From Clostridia bacterium (GTDB lineage Bacteria > Bacillota > Clostridia > Oscillospirales > Acutalibacteraceae), in NCBI GenBank assembly GCA_900755995.1, contig CAAEIM010000136.1, positions 1 through 29,645 on the forward strand: a DNA stretch of 29,645 nt, read 5' to 3'. Made by a program: the position numbers and the translations under genes. The notes beneath the pieces are model-generated. The model searched no databases. It was not told where the DNA came from and worked only from the letters and a program-made list of their open reading frames with translations. This document shows, piece after piece, positions 1-7,263 of the stretch; the first letter of the stretch is position 1; every line of letters starts with the position of its first letter.

Positions 1-9
1 ATAGACAAA

Positions 10-90
10 TTTCTCAGACTAAATGCAACCACTTTTTCTTTCTCAGACTAAATGCAACTTTAAATTCTACTGTTGCATTTACTTTGAGAA
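10..90. repeat. Two direct repeats plus one inverted copy
   Basis: The 20-base unit TTTCTCAGACTAAATGCAAC occurs at 10-29 and again, identically, at 39-58, a period of 29. The stretch 72-90 is the reverse complement of the unit with 17 of 19 positions matching. Either direct copy could therefore pair with 72-90 to form a long hairpin; the nearer one leaves a loop of 13 bases. No run of T follows, so it is not a classical terminator. It could be a remnant of a mobile-element end or a regulatory structure of the gene left of the window. I cannot identify a family. Confidence 0.75.
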
Positions 91-132
91 TTTACTATTA
101 CAAAATAAATTGCCTTATAGTAAAAAAAACTC

Positions 133-161
133 TTGCATTTTTATATGATTTATGGTAATAT
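133..161 (+). promoter_or_regulatory. SigA-type promoter for rplS
   Basis: A -35 box TTGCAT (133-138), a 17-base spacer and a -10 box TAATAT (156-161) predict transcription from about 168. This leaves a 5' leader of roughly 125 bases before the L19 start codon. It suggests rplS is transcribed here independently of any rimM/trmD genes that often precede it. Confidence 0.65.
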
Positions 162-175
162 ATAAAAGCATTTGA

Positions 176-287
176 AACCGTCATATCCATGACGAGGTTC
201 AGATGGCGGTAAAACCGTTATTTTGAAGCAGATATTCCTCTGCACTTTGATTAATTTGTGTACGAATGTCAGAAAAAACAGGAGGAA
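176..287 (+). promoter_or_regulatory. Structured rplS leader, possible L19 autoregulatory element
   Basis: Three small hairpins follow one another. The first pairs AACC-GTCAT (176-184) with ATGAC (189-193) and GGTT (196-199). The second pairs CGGT (207-210) with ACCG (214-217). The third pairs GCAGA (228-232) with TCTGC (239-243). The third arm carries TTCCTC (235-240), which is complementary to GAGGAA (282-287) in the ribosome binding site of rplS. Leaders that bind L19 are known in low-GC Gram-positives; that this is one is inference. Confidence 0.45.
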
Positions 288-293
288 ATTATA

Positions 294-641
294 ATGGACG
301 CATTGAAAGCTATTGCTGCCGGTTCGGTCAAGGAAACTACACCAAAGTTCAGCGTTGGTGACACAGTTAAGGTTTCTGTAAACATCCGTGAGGGCGAAAG
401 AGAAAGAATTCAGATGTTTGAGGGCACAGTTATTGCTAAAAAGGGCAGTGGCGTTGCTGAAACATTCACCGTAAGACGTGTTGCATACGGTGTTGGTGTT
501 GAGAGAGTATTCCCACTTCACTCACCTAATGTAAAGGATGTACAGGTAGTTCGTTACGGTAAGGTTCGCAGAAGCAAGCTCTACTATCTCCGTGACAGAG
601 TTGGTAAGGCTGCTAAGGTTAAAGAGCAGATCCGTAAGTAA
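294..641 (+). CDS. rplS: 50S ribosomal protein L19
   Basis: This gene encodes L19, a structural protein of the large ribosomal subunit that sits at the 30S-50S interface. The 115-residue product has the family's usual length and features: a conserved N-terminal FSVGDTVKV stretch, the basic IREGERERIQMFEG segment, the TFTVRRVAYGVGVERVFP core and a basic C-terminus (RRSKLYYLR). The frame is open upstream to a GTG at 258, but the ATG at 294 has a perfect AGGAGG at 280-285 and gives the canonical L19 N-terminus, so I chose it. A promoter and structured leader precede the gene and an intrinsic terminator follows at once. Much of the transcript is therefore probably monocistronic, with readthrough into the signal peptidase gene. 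Confidence 0.97.
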   Translation: MDALKAIAAGSVKETTPKFSVGDTVKVSVNIREGERERIQMFEGTVIAKKGSGVAETFTVRRVAYGVGVERVFPLHSPNVKDVQVVRYGKVRRSKLYYLRDRVGKAAKVKEQIRK

Positions 642-656
642 TTTCAAGTGTTAAAG

Positions 657-680
657 AGGGACTGAAAAAGTCCCTTTTTT
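657..680 (+). terminator. Intrinsic terminator after rplS
   Basis: A six-base-pair stem AGGGAC/GTCCCT (657-662, 670-675) with a seven-base loop is followed by an uninterrupted T run to 680. It lies only 14 bases before the AGGTGG of the next gene, and no promoter is visible between them. Confidence 0.85.
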
Positions 681-704
681 ACTTATTTTTAGCAGGTGGA
701 TAAA

Positions 705-1403
705 TTGAGCAAAAATAAAGTAAATGTAAATGAAACAGCAGAAGCTGATAAGGTTATTCCGGAAGATGCTTCTTCTGAAATATTAAGCGAAATTGAAGAG
801 GAGAGAAAGGGTACCGGTTATTCGGAAAAATCTGATAATGACAGTGAAGCCAAAATTCAGACGGCAGCACCCGACAGCGGGGTTTCTAATTTTTACGATT
901 GGATAAAATCCGTGGTCTTTGCACTTGTTATTGTTATTTTTTGCCTTAATTTCTTTTTCAGACTTGTTGATGTTAAAGGTTCATCTATGGAGCAAACCTT
1001 GCAGACGGGCGACAAGCTGATTGTAACTAATTTTAATTACACGCCAAAGCCTAATGATGTTGTTGTAATTTCTCACGGCAGGGAGTACAACGAACCTATA
1101 GTTAAGCGTGTTATTGCAACAGCAGGTCAGACTCTCAAGCTTGACTATGACAATGACAGAATTATTGTTGACGGAATTGTAATTGACGAGCCGTACCTTG
1201 ATGTTTCAACCTTCTGCAATGTTGAGGCTGATTATGAAATTCCTGAGGTGATCCCTGACGGGATGATTTTTGTAATGGGTGACAACAGAGGGGTATCGAT
1301 GGACAGCCGTGATTCAAGAATCGGTCTTATCAATGTTGATAATGTTATCGGCAAGGCTCAGTTTGTAGTTTATCCATTCTCGGAATTCAAGTATCTTTAT
1401 TAA
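705..1403 (+). CDS. lepB: Type I signal peptidase, paralog 1
   Basis: A membrane-bound serine protease of the SPase I (S26) family that cleaves signal peptides from secreted proteins outside the membrane. After an acidic, probably disordered cytoplasmic segment of about 60 residues comes one membrane helix (about 68-88). The catalytic serine lies in SSMEQTL (residue 94), the general-base lysine in VKRVIA (residue 134) and the box E motif GDNRGVSMDSR begins at 192. The frame is open from a GTG at 696, but that codon overlaps the AGGTGG at 694-699. The TTG at 705 is spaced five bases from AGGTGG and gives the natural N-terminus MSKNK, so I prefer it (232 residues). The long N-terminal extension distinguishes it from its neighbour. 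Position between rplS and rbgA is typical for Firmicutes lepB. Confidence 0.93.
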   Translation: MSKNKVNVNETAEADKVIPEDASSEILSEIEEERKGTGYSEKSDNDSEAKIQTAAPDSGVSNFYDWIKSVVFALVIVIFCLNFFFRLVDVKGSSMEQTLQTGDKLIVTNFNYTPKPNDVVVISHGREYNEPIVKRVIATAGQTLKLDYDNDRIIVDGIVIDEPYLDVSTFCNVEADYEIPEVIPDGMIFVMGDNRGVSMDSRDSRIGLINVDNVIGKAQFVVYPFSEFKYLY

Positions 1404-1421
1404 AAAATTTTAAATGGCCTA

Positions 1422-1450
1422 TTGATAAAAGCTTATTTCTGTTTTATAAT
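1422..1450 (+). promoter_or_regulatory. SigA-type promoter for the second signal peptidase
   Basis: TTGATA (1422-1427), a 17-base spacer and a consensus TATAAT (1445-1450) form a strong promoter with a start near 1457. The -10 box sits in the loop of the hairpin at 1427-1464. Confidence 0.75.
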
Positions 1451-1471
1451 TGAAATAAGCTTTTATTTTTT
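1427..1471 (+). terminator. Terminator-like hairpin overlapping a promoter
   Basis: The 13-base arms 1427-1439 and 1452-1464 (AAAAGCTTATTTC and its exact complement) enclose a 12-base loop and are followed by a T-rich tail to 1471. On transcripts from upstream this would act as a terminator. On transcripts starting near 1457 only part of the right arm is made. The same inverted repeat could be a protein-binding operator. Confidence 0.65.
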
Positions 1472-1480
1472 GGAGGATTT

Positions 1481-2056
1481 ATGAGGTTTGCAAACGATGA
1501 CAAGAAAACCGAAATTCAGCTCAACAAAAGCAGGATGACTCTTTCTTTTTTTGACATATTAAAAACTTTTATTTTATTCTTTACTGTTATCTGTATTATT
1601 TTTACGTTTTTTGTAAGAGAGGTAAATATAGACGGCGAATCTATGAAGGACACTCTTTTTAATGGTGATAAGGTGATGCTGTCAAATCTTTTTTACACCC
1701 CGAAGGTAGGCGACATTGTTGCAATAGACGCTGACCAGCAGATTGGAAAAATTATAATTAAAAGGGTAATAGCCGTAGGGGGGCAGACTGTTAAAATTGA
1801 TTATGACAACAACAAAGTTATTGTTGACGGAGTTGTGCTTGACGAGGATTATGTGGCTTCTCCTACAAACAGACCGACAATATCGTGGGATATTCCGCAG
1901 GTGATTCCCGAGGGATATATATTTGTAATGGGTGACAACCGCTCGGTTTCTCTTGACAGCAGGAGCGGAAGTGTCCAGCTTATACCTGAGGAAATGGTAA
2001 TCGGTAAGGCGCAGCTGGTGATTTATCCGTTTGACCACGTAAAATATCTTTACTAA
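1481..2056 (+). CDS. lepB: Type I signal peptidase, paralog 2
   Basis: A second SPase I of 191 residues, also expected to remove signal peptides at the membrane. It has a short N-terminus, one membrane helix (about 26-45), the catalytic serine in GESMKDTL (S54), the lysine in IKRVIAVGG (K94) and box E GDNRSVSLDSR (151-161). From the helix onward it resembles the preceding gene closely, including the C-terminus IGKAQLVIYPF ending in KYLY, so the pair is most easily read as a tandem duplication. It lacks the acidic N-terminal extension of paralog 1. GGAGG at 1472-1476 supports the ATG. It has its own consensus promoter, so the two paralogs may be expressed differently. Confidence 0.94.
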   Translation: MRFANDDKKTEIQLNKSRMTLSFFDILKTFILFFTVICIIFTFFVREVNIDGESMKDTLFNGDKVMLSNLFYTPKVGDIVAIDADQQIGKIIIKRVIAVGGQTVKIDYDNNKVIVDGVVLDEDYVASPTNRPTISWDIPQVIPEGYIFVMGDNRSVSLDSRSGSVQLIPEEMVIGKAQLVIYPFDHVKYLY

Positions 2057-2116
2057 AATTCACCTCCGCTTTAATGCTGAAAATGCGGTTACATAATTTA
2101 TATAAGGATTGATTAA

Positions 2117-2986
2117 ATGAGCGAAATGCAGAATATACAATGGTTTCCCGGACATATGACCAAAACCAAAAGGCAGATTCAGGCAAGCCTAAAGCTTGTT
2201 GATGCAGTGGCAGAAATTCTTGACGCAAGGATTCCTCTGAGCAGCAAAAATCCTGATTTGCAAAAGCTTATACAGAACAAGCCAAAGGTTGTGTTGCTTA
2301 ATAAATGTGATATGGCTAATCAAACTGCTACAAGCAGATGGATTGATTATTATGCTTCTCAGGGTATAACAGCTGTTGCGGTTGATTGCAAGAGCGGCAG
2401 GGGGCTGAATAAATTTGCACCTGCTGTAAACAATGTGCTTTCAGATCGCAGAGAAAGACTAAAAGCAAAGGGTATGGTCAATCCAATGCTGAGGATTATG
2501 ATAGTTGGTATCCCAAATGTAGGTAAGTCCTCATTTATTAACAGGGTTGCAAAGCAAAACAGGGCAAAGGTTGAGGACAGACCGGGCGTTACAAGGGGAA
2601 ATCAGTGGTATTCCATAGCCAAAAATATTGAAATGCTTGATACCCCCGGCGTACTCTGGCCTAAATTTGATGATAAAATAGTGGGTGAAAGACTGGCTTT
2701 TACCGGTGCTGTAAAAGACCGGATTCTCGATACAGAACTGCTTGCAGTAAGACTTCTTGATTTTCTCCGCAGTTTAAAGCCTGCTGATTTTATAGCAAGA
2801 TTTAAGCTTGAGGATATTAATCTTGACGAAACGGATTCTTATGATTTATTAAATATTATAGGCAAAAAAAGAGGTATGCTTATTTCCGGCGGAGAAATAA
2901 ACACCGAAAGAGCCGCTATTATGCTGCTTGATGAATTTCGTAGCGGTAAGCTCGGTAGAATTACTCTTGAAATGCCCGAAAGATAA
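2117..2986 (+). CDS. rbgA: Ribosome biogenesis GTPase RbgA (YlqF)
   Basis: A circularly permuted GTPase that in Bacillus is needed for late assembly of the 50S subunit. The 289 residues show the diagnostic permuted order: the family N-terminus IQWFPGHMTK, then G4 NKCD (62-65), then G1 GIPNVGKSS (131-139), then G3 DTPG (175-178), and a C-terminal helical domain. Length is close to the Bacillus protein. The start has AAGGA at 2104-2108. It is followed 12 bases later by rnhB, the common Firmicutes arrangement. Proximity to rplS fits a shared role in large-subunit production. Confidence 0.95.
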   Translation: MSEMQNIQWFPGHMTKTKRQIQASLKLVDAVAEILDARIPLSSKNPDLQKLIQNKPKVVLLNKCDMANQTATSRWIDYYASQGITAVAVDCKSGRGLNKFAPAVNNVLSDRRERLKAKGMVNPMLRIMIVGIPNVGKSSFINRVAKQNRAKVEDRPGVTRGNQWYSIAKNIEMLDTPGVLWPKFDDKIVGERLAFTGAVKDRILDTELLAVRLLDFLRSLKPADFIARFKLEDINLDETDSYDLLNIIGKKRGMLISGGEINTERAAIMLLDEFRSGKLGRITLEMPER

Positions 2987-2998
2987 TCAGGTGAAATA

Positions 2999-3601
2999 AT
3001 GGATTGGCTTGAATTTGAAAATGCTGCTATTTCCAAAGGATATAAAGCCGTATGCGGAGTTGACGAGGCAGGTAGAGGTCCTCTTGCAGGACCTGTTTGC
3101 GCAGCCGCAGTGATATTGCCAAAGGGAATAGTAATTGACGGAGTAAATGATTCAAAAAAACTCTCTGAAAAAAAGCGTGAGGCTCTGTTTGATGTTATCA
3201 GAGAGCAGGCGCTTGCTTCTTCAATCGCTTTTGCTACCGTTGAAGAAATTGAAGAAATTAATATTCTCAACGCCGCTATGCTTGCTATGAAAAGAGCAGT
3301 TGAGGGATTAAATATAAAAGCTGACTATGCAATGATTGACGGCAACAAACTTCCCGATTTGAGCATAGAAAGCGAATGTATAGTCAAGGGTGACGCAAGG
3401 TCAATGTCGATTGCCTGTGCCTCAATTCTTGCAAAGGTTTCGAGGGACAGACTTCTTTATAAATATGCTGAGGAATTTCCTATGTATGGATTTGATAAGC
3501 ATAAGGGCTACGGCACAGTGGCGCACAGAGAGGCTATTCTTAAATACGGCCCGTGCAAATATCACAGACCGAGTTTTCTTAAAAAGCTGTATAAGAAATG
3601 A
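2999..3601 (+). CDS. rnhB: Ribonuclease HII
   Basis: RNase HII cuts the RNA strand of RNA-DNA hybrids and removes single ribonucleotides misincorporated in DNA. The 200-residue protein has the signature CGVDEAGRGPLAGPV with metal-binding D22 and E23, D114 in the AMIDGN segment and D132 in the VKGDARS segment, matching the DEDD set of the family. Conserved DSKKLSEKKR and ASILAKVSRD segments are present. AGGTG lies just before the ATG. The stop overlaps the next start as ATGA (3598-3601), indicating translational coupling to the yraN-like gene. Confidence 0.96.
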   Translation: MDWLEFENAAISKGYKAVCGVDEAGRGPLAGPVCAAAVILPKGIVIDGVNDSKKLSEKKREALFDVIREQALASSIAFATVEEIEEINILNAAMLAMKRAVEGLNIKADYAMIDGNKLPDLSIESECIVKGDARSMSIACASILAKVSRDRLLYKYAEEFPMYGFDKHKGYGTVAHREAILKYGPCKYHRPSFLKKLYKK

Positions 3602-3990
3602 TAGAGATTTTTACAAAAAAGCAAACGGGCGATGCAGGAGAGAATTTTACCGTTAAATACCTGAGAAAAAACGGATATAAAATTCTTGAGCGCAATTTCA
3701 GACTTAAATGCGGTGAGATTGATATAATTGCCCAAAAGGGTGAATATATTATATTTGCAGAGGTTAAAACCAGAAATTCAAATTCACTTACAAGACCTTA
3801 TGAGGCGGTTGATAAAAGGAAAATTGCCAAAATAAAAAAGACAGCCGCAATGTATATTTCCCAAAATCAGCTTGACGCCTACTTTCGCTTTGACGTGAGC
3901 GAGGTTTTTACCGATGCAAAAAGCGGAAAAATAATTAATATAAATTACATTGAAAATGCTTTTGAAGGGGACGCTTATGAAAGTATTTGA
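3598..3990 (+). CDS. yraN: YraN/UPF0102 family protein
   Basis: A 130-residue protein of the UPF0102 family, which has a restriction-endonuclease-like fold; its cellular role is not established. The family features are visible: GDAGENFTVKYLRKNGY at the N-terminus and the putative metal-binding cluster GEIDII (E40, D42) and EVKTR (E55, K57). Association with rnhB suggests a role around DNA or RNA-DNA processing, which is inference. The gene starts in the ATGA overlap with rnhB, and its end overlaps the start of the dipeptidase gene by 14 bases, so the three are probably co-transcribed. Confidence 0.88.
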   Translation: MIEIFTKKQTGDAGENFTVKYLRKNGYKILERNFRLKCGEIDIIAQKGEYIIFAEVKTRNSNSLTRPYEAVDKRKIAKIKKTAAMYISQNQLDAYFRFDVSEVFTDAKSGKIININYIENAFEGDAYESI

Positions 3991-4900
3991 TTTACATTGT
4001 GATACACTCTATAAAGCCGTGACTATGAGCCACGGCTTTTCCTGTTCTGATTTTGAAGTGCAGACGAATGCCGACTTTGAAAAATATTTGCAGTGCTTTG
4101 CGGTGTGGATACCGGATGACATTACAATAAATGAGGGCAGAGAGCTTTTTAAAAACGCAAAAACCAAGCTTAAAACAGAATGTGAGCTTAATAATATTAA
4201 AATCATTTATTCATTTAAAGAAATAAAAAAAGAGCTTTTAAATCATAATAAGCTTGCAATGCTTACGCTTGAGAATTGCAGTATAATAAATAATGACATT
4301 TCATATATTAAATACCTCGCCGACAGCGGGGTTAAAATCGCAACGCTCACCTGGAATGCTTCAAACTGTATCGGTGACGGAGCAATGGTTAAAAATTCCA
4401 GCGGCTTAACAGAGTTCGGCAGAGAGGCAGTTTCAGAGTTAGAAAGGCAGGGAATAGTTATAGATTTGTCCCACGCAAGCGATAAGTTGTTCTTTGATGT
4501 ATGCGAAACAGCAAAAAAACCGTTTATTGCAAGCCACTCAAATTCAAGGAAAATTACAAATCACAAACGAAATCTTACAGACGTGCAGGCAAAAATCATT
4601 TTTGCAGGCGGTGGAATTGTGGGACTGAATTTTCATAATGCTTTTTTAAACGATACTCCCGAGAACGCAGGAATAGATGACATTATAAAACACGCCGAGC
4701 ATTTTCTTTCACTCGGAGGAGAGAACAATCTTGCATTAGGCAGTGACTTTGACGGCGGAATTTTGCCTTATGACATTGAAAGTAACCTTACTCTTTACAA
4801 AATTTATAATCGTTTTCTGCAAAAAAACTATCAGCAAGCCATAATTGATAAAATTTTTTATGAAAATGCAGTTAATTTCTTTGAAAACTTTGACATTTGA
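3977..4900 (+). CDS. M19 (renal dipeptidase-like) membrane dipeptidase
   Basis: A zinc dipeptidase of peptidase family M19, expected to hydrolyse dipeptides, possibly including D-residue-containing ones. Zinc-site features are the HxD of FDLHCDT (H7, D9), the glutamate in LTLENC (E99), H166 in VIDLSHAS and H187 in IASHSNSR, with GSDFDGG near 256. The frame is open back to 3950, but AAGGGG at 3965-3970 and homology of MKVFDLHCDT to the family N-terminus favour 3977 (307 residues). No signal peptide is visible, so it is probably cytoplasmic. It overlaps yraN by 14 bases. The thrC promoter lies in its 3' end. Confidence 0.9.
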   Translation: MKVFDLHCDTLYKAVTMSHGFSCSDFEVQTNADFEKYLQCFAVWIPDDITINEGRELFKNAKTKLKTECELNNIKIIYSFKEIKKELLNHNKLAMLTLENCSIINNDISYIKYLADSGVKIATLTWNASNCIGDGAMVKNSSGLTEFGREAVSELERQGIVIDLSHASDKLFFDVCETAKKPFIASHSNSRKITNHKRNLTDVQAKIIFAGGGIVGLNFHNAFLNDTPENAGIDDIIKHAEHFLSLGGENNLALGSDFDGGILPYDIESNLTLYKIYNRFLQKNYQQAIIDKIFYENAVNFFENFDI

Positions 4901-4918
4901 TAAATTATGTAGTAAAAT
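4890..4918 (+). promoter_or_regulatory. SigA-type promoter for thrC
   Basis: A consensus -35 TTGACA (4890-4895), a 17-base spacer and TAAAAT (4913-4918) predict a start near 4925. The -35 box lies within the last codons of the dipeptidase gene. No T-box or riboswitch-like structure fits in the roughly 30-base leader. Confidence 0.78.
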
Positions 4919-4955
4919 GTACTTTGTGTAAAGCAACTCTGAAAGGAAGATATAT

Positions 4956-6464
4956 ATGTTGTATAACAGCACTCAAAATGCCGCCGAGGTTGTATCGGCT
5001 GCTCAGGCTATTGCCCAAGGTATTTCAAAGGACGGAGGACTTTTTGTTCCTCAGGAATTTCCTAAATATTCCGCAGATACCTTCAATGAGCTTTTAAAGC
5101 TTGACTATAAGGGCAGAGCTAAAAAAGTATTCGCAGATTTTCTTTCTGATTTTACAGAGGAAGAAATCAATGACTGCGTTGAAAATGCCTACACTAAAGA
5201 GAAGTTTGGCAGTGATAATCCTGCTCCTTTGGCTTATACAAAGCTTAACGGCAAAGAGCTTAATATTCTTGAGCTTTGGCACGGTCCTACCTGTGCATTT
5301 AAGGATATGGCACTACAGATTCTTCCTCATTTTCTTACTAAATCCCTCAAAAAGACCTATGACGGCAAGGATGCAGTAATTCTCGTAGCCACATCGGGTG
5401 ATACGGGCAAAGCTGCTCTTGAGGGCTTTAAAGATGTTGACCATACTAAGATTATTGTTTTCTATCCTGTTGACGGCGTAAGCCCTATGCAGAAGCACCA
5501 GATGAATACTCAGGAAGGCAACAATGTAACTGTTTGCGCTATTAAAGGTAACTTTGACGACGCTCAGACAGGCGTTAAGAAAATCTTTACAACTCCTGAA
5601 ATTTCTGCAAAGCTTGAAGCTAACAATATGCTTTTCAGCTCGGCAAATTCAATTAACTGGGGCAGACTTCTTCCGCAGATTGTTTATTATATTTCAGCTT
5701 ACTGTGACCTTGTTAATGCAGGAAAAATCGCTATGGGCGATGAGATTAACGTAGTAGTTCCTACAGGCAATTTTGGCAATATTTTAGCCTCTTACTACGC
5801 AAGCATTATGGGACTTCCGATTAAAAAATTCATCTGTGCGTCAAACTCAAATAATGTTCTTACTGATTTTATTAAGACAGGTGTTTATGACAAGAACAGA
5901 CATTTCTATACAACAATTTCACCATCTATGGATATTCTTGTATCAAGCAACCTTGAAAGACTTCTTTACAAGCTTTCGGGCAACAATGCCGATACCACTA
6001 AGGAGCTTATGACTGCTCTCAAGACTGACGGCAAATACGAAGTTTCTGATGAAATTAAGGCTGAGATTAATTCAAAATTCTTTGGCGGTTACTGTGATGA
6101 CGAACAGACCAAGGCTACTATTAAGGCTTTATTTGACGCAGACAACTACCTTTGCGACACTCACACAGCCGTTGCTGTTAATGTATATGAGCAGTATGTT
6201 GAGCAGACAGGCGACACTACACCGTCAGTTATTGCTTCAACCGCAAGTCCGTATAAGTTCTCAAAGGCTGTATTAAGCGCAATTTCTAACGGCTCAGAGC
6301 TTCCTGAGAGTGAATTTGATATGGTTGAAAAGCTGTTTGAGGCTTCAAACGCTCCTGTTCCTGCTCCGCTTGCGGCACTAAAGGACAAAAAGGCTCGCTT
6401 CTCAGATGTTACTGAGGTAAATTCTATGCCTGAGTATGTTATAAATGCACTGCATATTTCATAA
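4956..6464 (+). CDS. thrC: Threonine synthase
   Basis: A PLP-dependent enzyme converting O-phosphohomoserine to threonine, the last step of threonine synthesis. The 502-residue product begins with the long-form N-terminal region (KDGGLFVP) and carries the PLP lysine in HGPTCAFKDMALQ (K116). Further family segments include ATSGDTGKAALEGF and the glycine-rich phosphate loop VPTGNFGNILA. Length fits the long subclass found in Clostridia. AAGGA at 4943-4947 supports the ATG. It has its own promoter, and its stop overlaps the next start as TAATG, so the phosphoesterase is translated in its wake. Confidence 0.96.
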   Translation: MLYNSTQNAAEVVSAAQAIAQGISKDGGLFVPQEFPKYSADTFNELLKLDYKGRAKKVFADFLSDFTEEEINDCVENAYTKEKFGSDNPAPLAYTKLNGKELNILELWHGPTCAFKDMALQILPHFLTKSLKKTYDGKDAVILVATSGDTGKAALEGFKDVDHTKIIVFYPVDGVSPMQKHQMNTQEGNNVTVCAIKGNFDDAQTGVKKIFTTPEISAKLEANNMLFSSANSINWGRLLPQIVYYISAYCDLVNAGKIAMGDEINVVVPTGNFGNILASYYASIMGLPIKKFICASNSNNVLTDFIKTGVYDKNRHFYTTISPSMDILVSSNLERLLYKLSGNNADTTKELMTALKTDGKYEVSDEIKAEINSKFFGGYCDDEQTKATIKALFDADNYLCDTHTAVAVNVYEQYVEQTGDTTPSVIASTASPYKFSKAVLSAISNGSELPESEFDMVEKLFEASNAPVPAPLAALKDKKARFSDVTEVNSMPEYVINALHIS

Positions 6465-7153
6465 TGAGCTTATTCGCAATAGCTGACCTGCACCTGTCTT
6501 TAGCTGAAAATAAGCCTATGGACATTTTTGCAGGTTGGGACAATTACATTCAAAGGCTTGAAAAGAATTGGAAAGCTCTTGTTACCGACGAGGATACGGT
6601 TGTGGTGGCAGGTGATATTTCCTGGGCAATGAAGCTTGAAGAAACGTATTGTGATTTTAAATACATTGATGATTTGCCCGGCAAGAAGATTTTTCTTAAG
6701 GGCAATCACGATTACTGGTGGGGAACTAAGAGTAAAATTGAAAAATTTCTCGACCAAAAATGTCTTAATTCGATAAATATTCTGTTTAACAACGCATATA
6801 CCTGCGGTGAATTTGCAATTTGCGGCACCAGAGGGTGGTTTCTTGAAAATGAAACCGAAGGTGACATAAAGGTGCTCAACAGGGAGGTCGGCAGACTTGA
6901 AATCTCGATTACTGAAGCGAAAAAAACAGGGCTTGAGCCTGTGGCTTTTCTGCATTACCCACCTGTTTACGGAAGTACCGAATGCAGTGAAATTATGGAT
7001 GTTTTGTTGAAGCACAATATTAAAAAATGCTACTACGGTCATATTCACGGCAAGGCTAATATGCGATATGCCGTTGAGGGCGAGTACAAGGGAATACAGT
7101 TAAAGCTTATTTCCTGCGACAGACTTGCATTTATGCCCGTTTTGGTTAGATGA
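6464..7153 (+). CDS. Calcineurin-like metallophosphoesterase
   Basis: A 229-residue cytoplasmic metallophosphoesterase with a full set of dimetal-binding motifs: D8 and H10 in IADLHLS, D51 in VAGDIS, N81 and H82 in KGNHDYWW, H164 in LHYPP and the terminal GHIHG (192-196). Substrate cannot be told from sequence; relatives include phosphodiesterases and protein phosphatases. The start codon overlaps the thrC stop (TAATG, 6462-6466), so it belongs to the thrC transcript. No clear terminator follows; a loose inverted repeat and the tig promoter lie directly downstream. Confidence 0.9.
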   Translation: MSLFAIADLHLSLAENKPMDIFAGWDNYIQRLEKNWKALVTDEDTVVVAGDISWAMKLEETYCDFKYIDDLPGKKIFLKGNHDYWWGTKSKIEKFLDQKCLNSINILFNNAYTCGEFAICGTRGWFLENETEGDIKVLNREVGRLEISITEAKKTGLEPVAFLHYPPVYGSTECSEIMDVLLKHNIKKCYYGHIHGKANMRYAVEGEYKGIQLKLISCDRLAFMPVLVR

Positions 7154-7177
7154 TAAGCACATTTTCGCTTTTAACTA

Positions 7178-7206
7178 TTGGCAAATCAGAATATATGTGC
7201 TATAAT
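7178..7206 (+). promoter_or_regulatory. Extended -10 promoter for the tig-clpPX block
   Basis: TTGGCA (7178-7183), a 17-base spacer and consensus TATAAT (7201-7206), preceded by TGC as an extended -10 element, predict a start near 7213. A seven-base inverted repeat AGCACAT/ATGTGCT (7156-7162, 7195-7201) has its right arm over the -10 region. I see no CtsR-type heptad repeats or CIRCE element here. Confidence 0.78.
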
Positions 7207-7263
7207 TAATTAATTGTGATTATATTAGAATAAATTAAATTCAAATTTGGAGGATTATTTAAA

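Noticed and set aside
10..58. Possible CRISPR array from two 20-base repeats
   Set aside because: Only two copies with a nine-base spacer and an inverted third copy; no cas genes are present.
4919..4955. T-box or threonine riboswitch before thrC
   Set aside because: The leader after the promoter is only about 30 bases, too short for a T-box, and no specifier structure is visible.
6500..7048. 182-codon minus-strand open frame
   Set aside because: Antisense shadow of the metallophosphoesterase, whose metal-binding motifs are complete on the plus strand.
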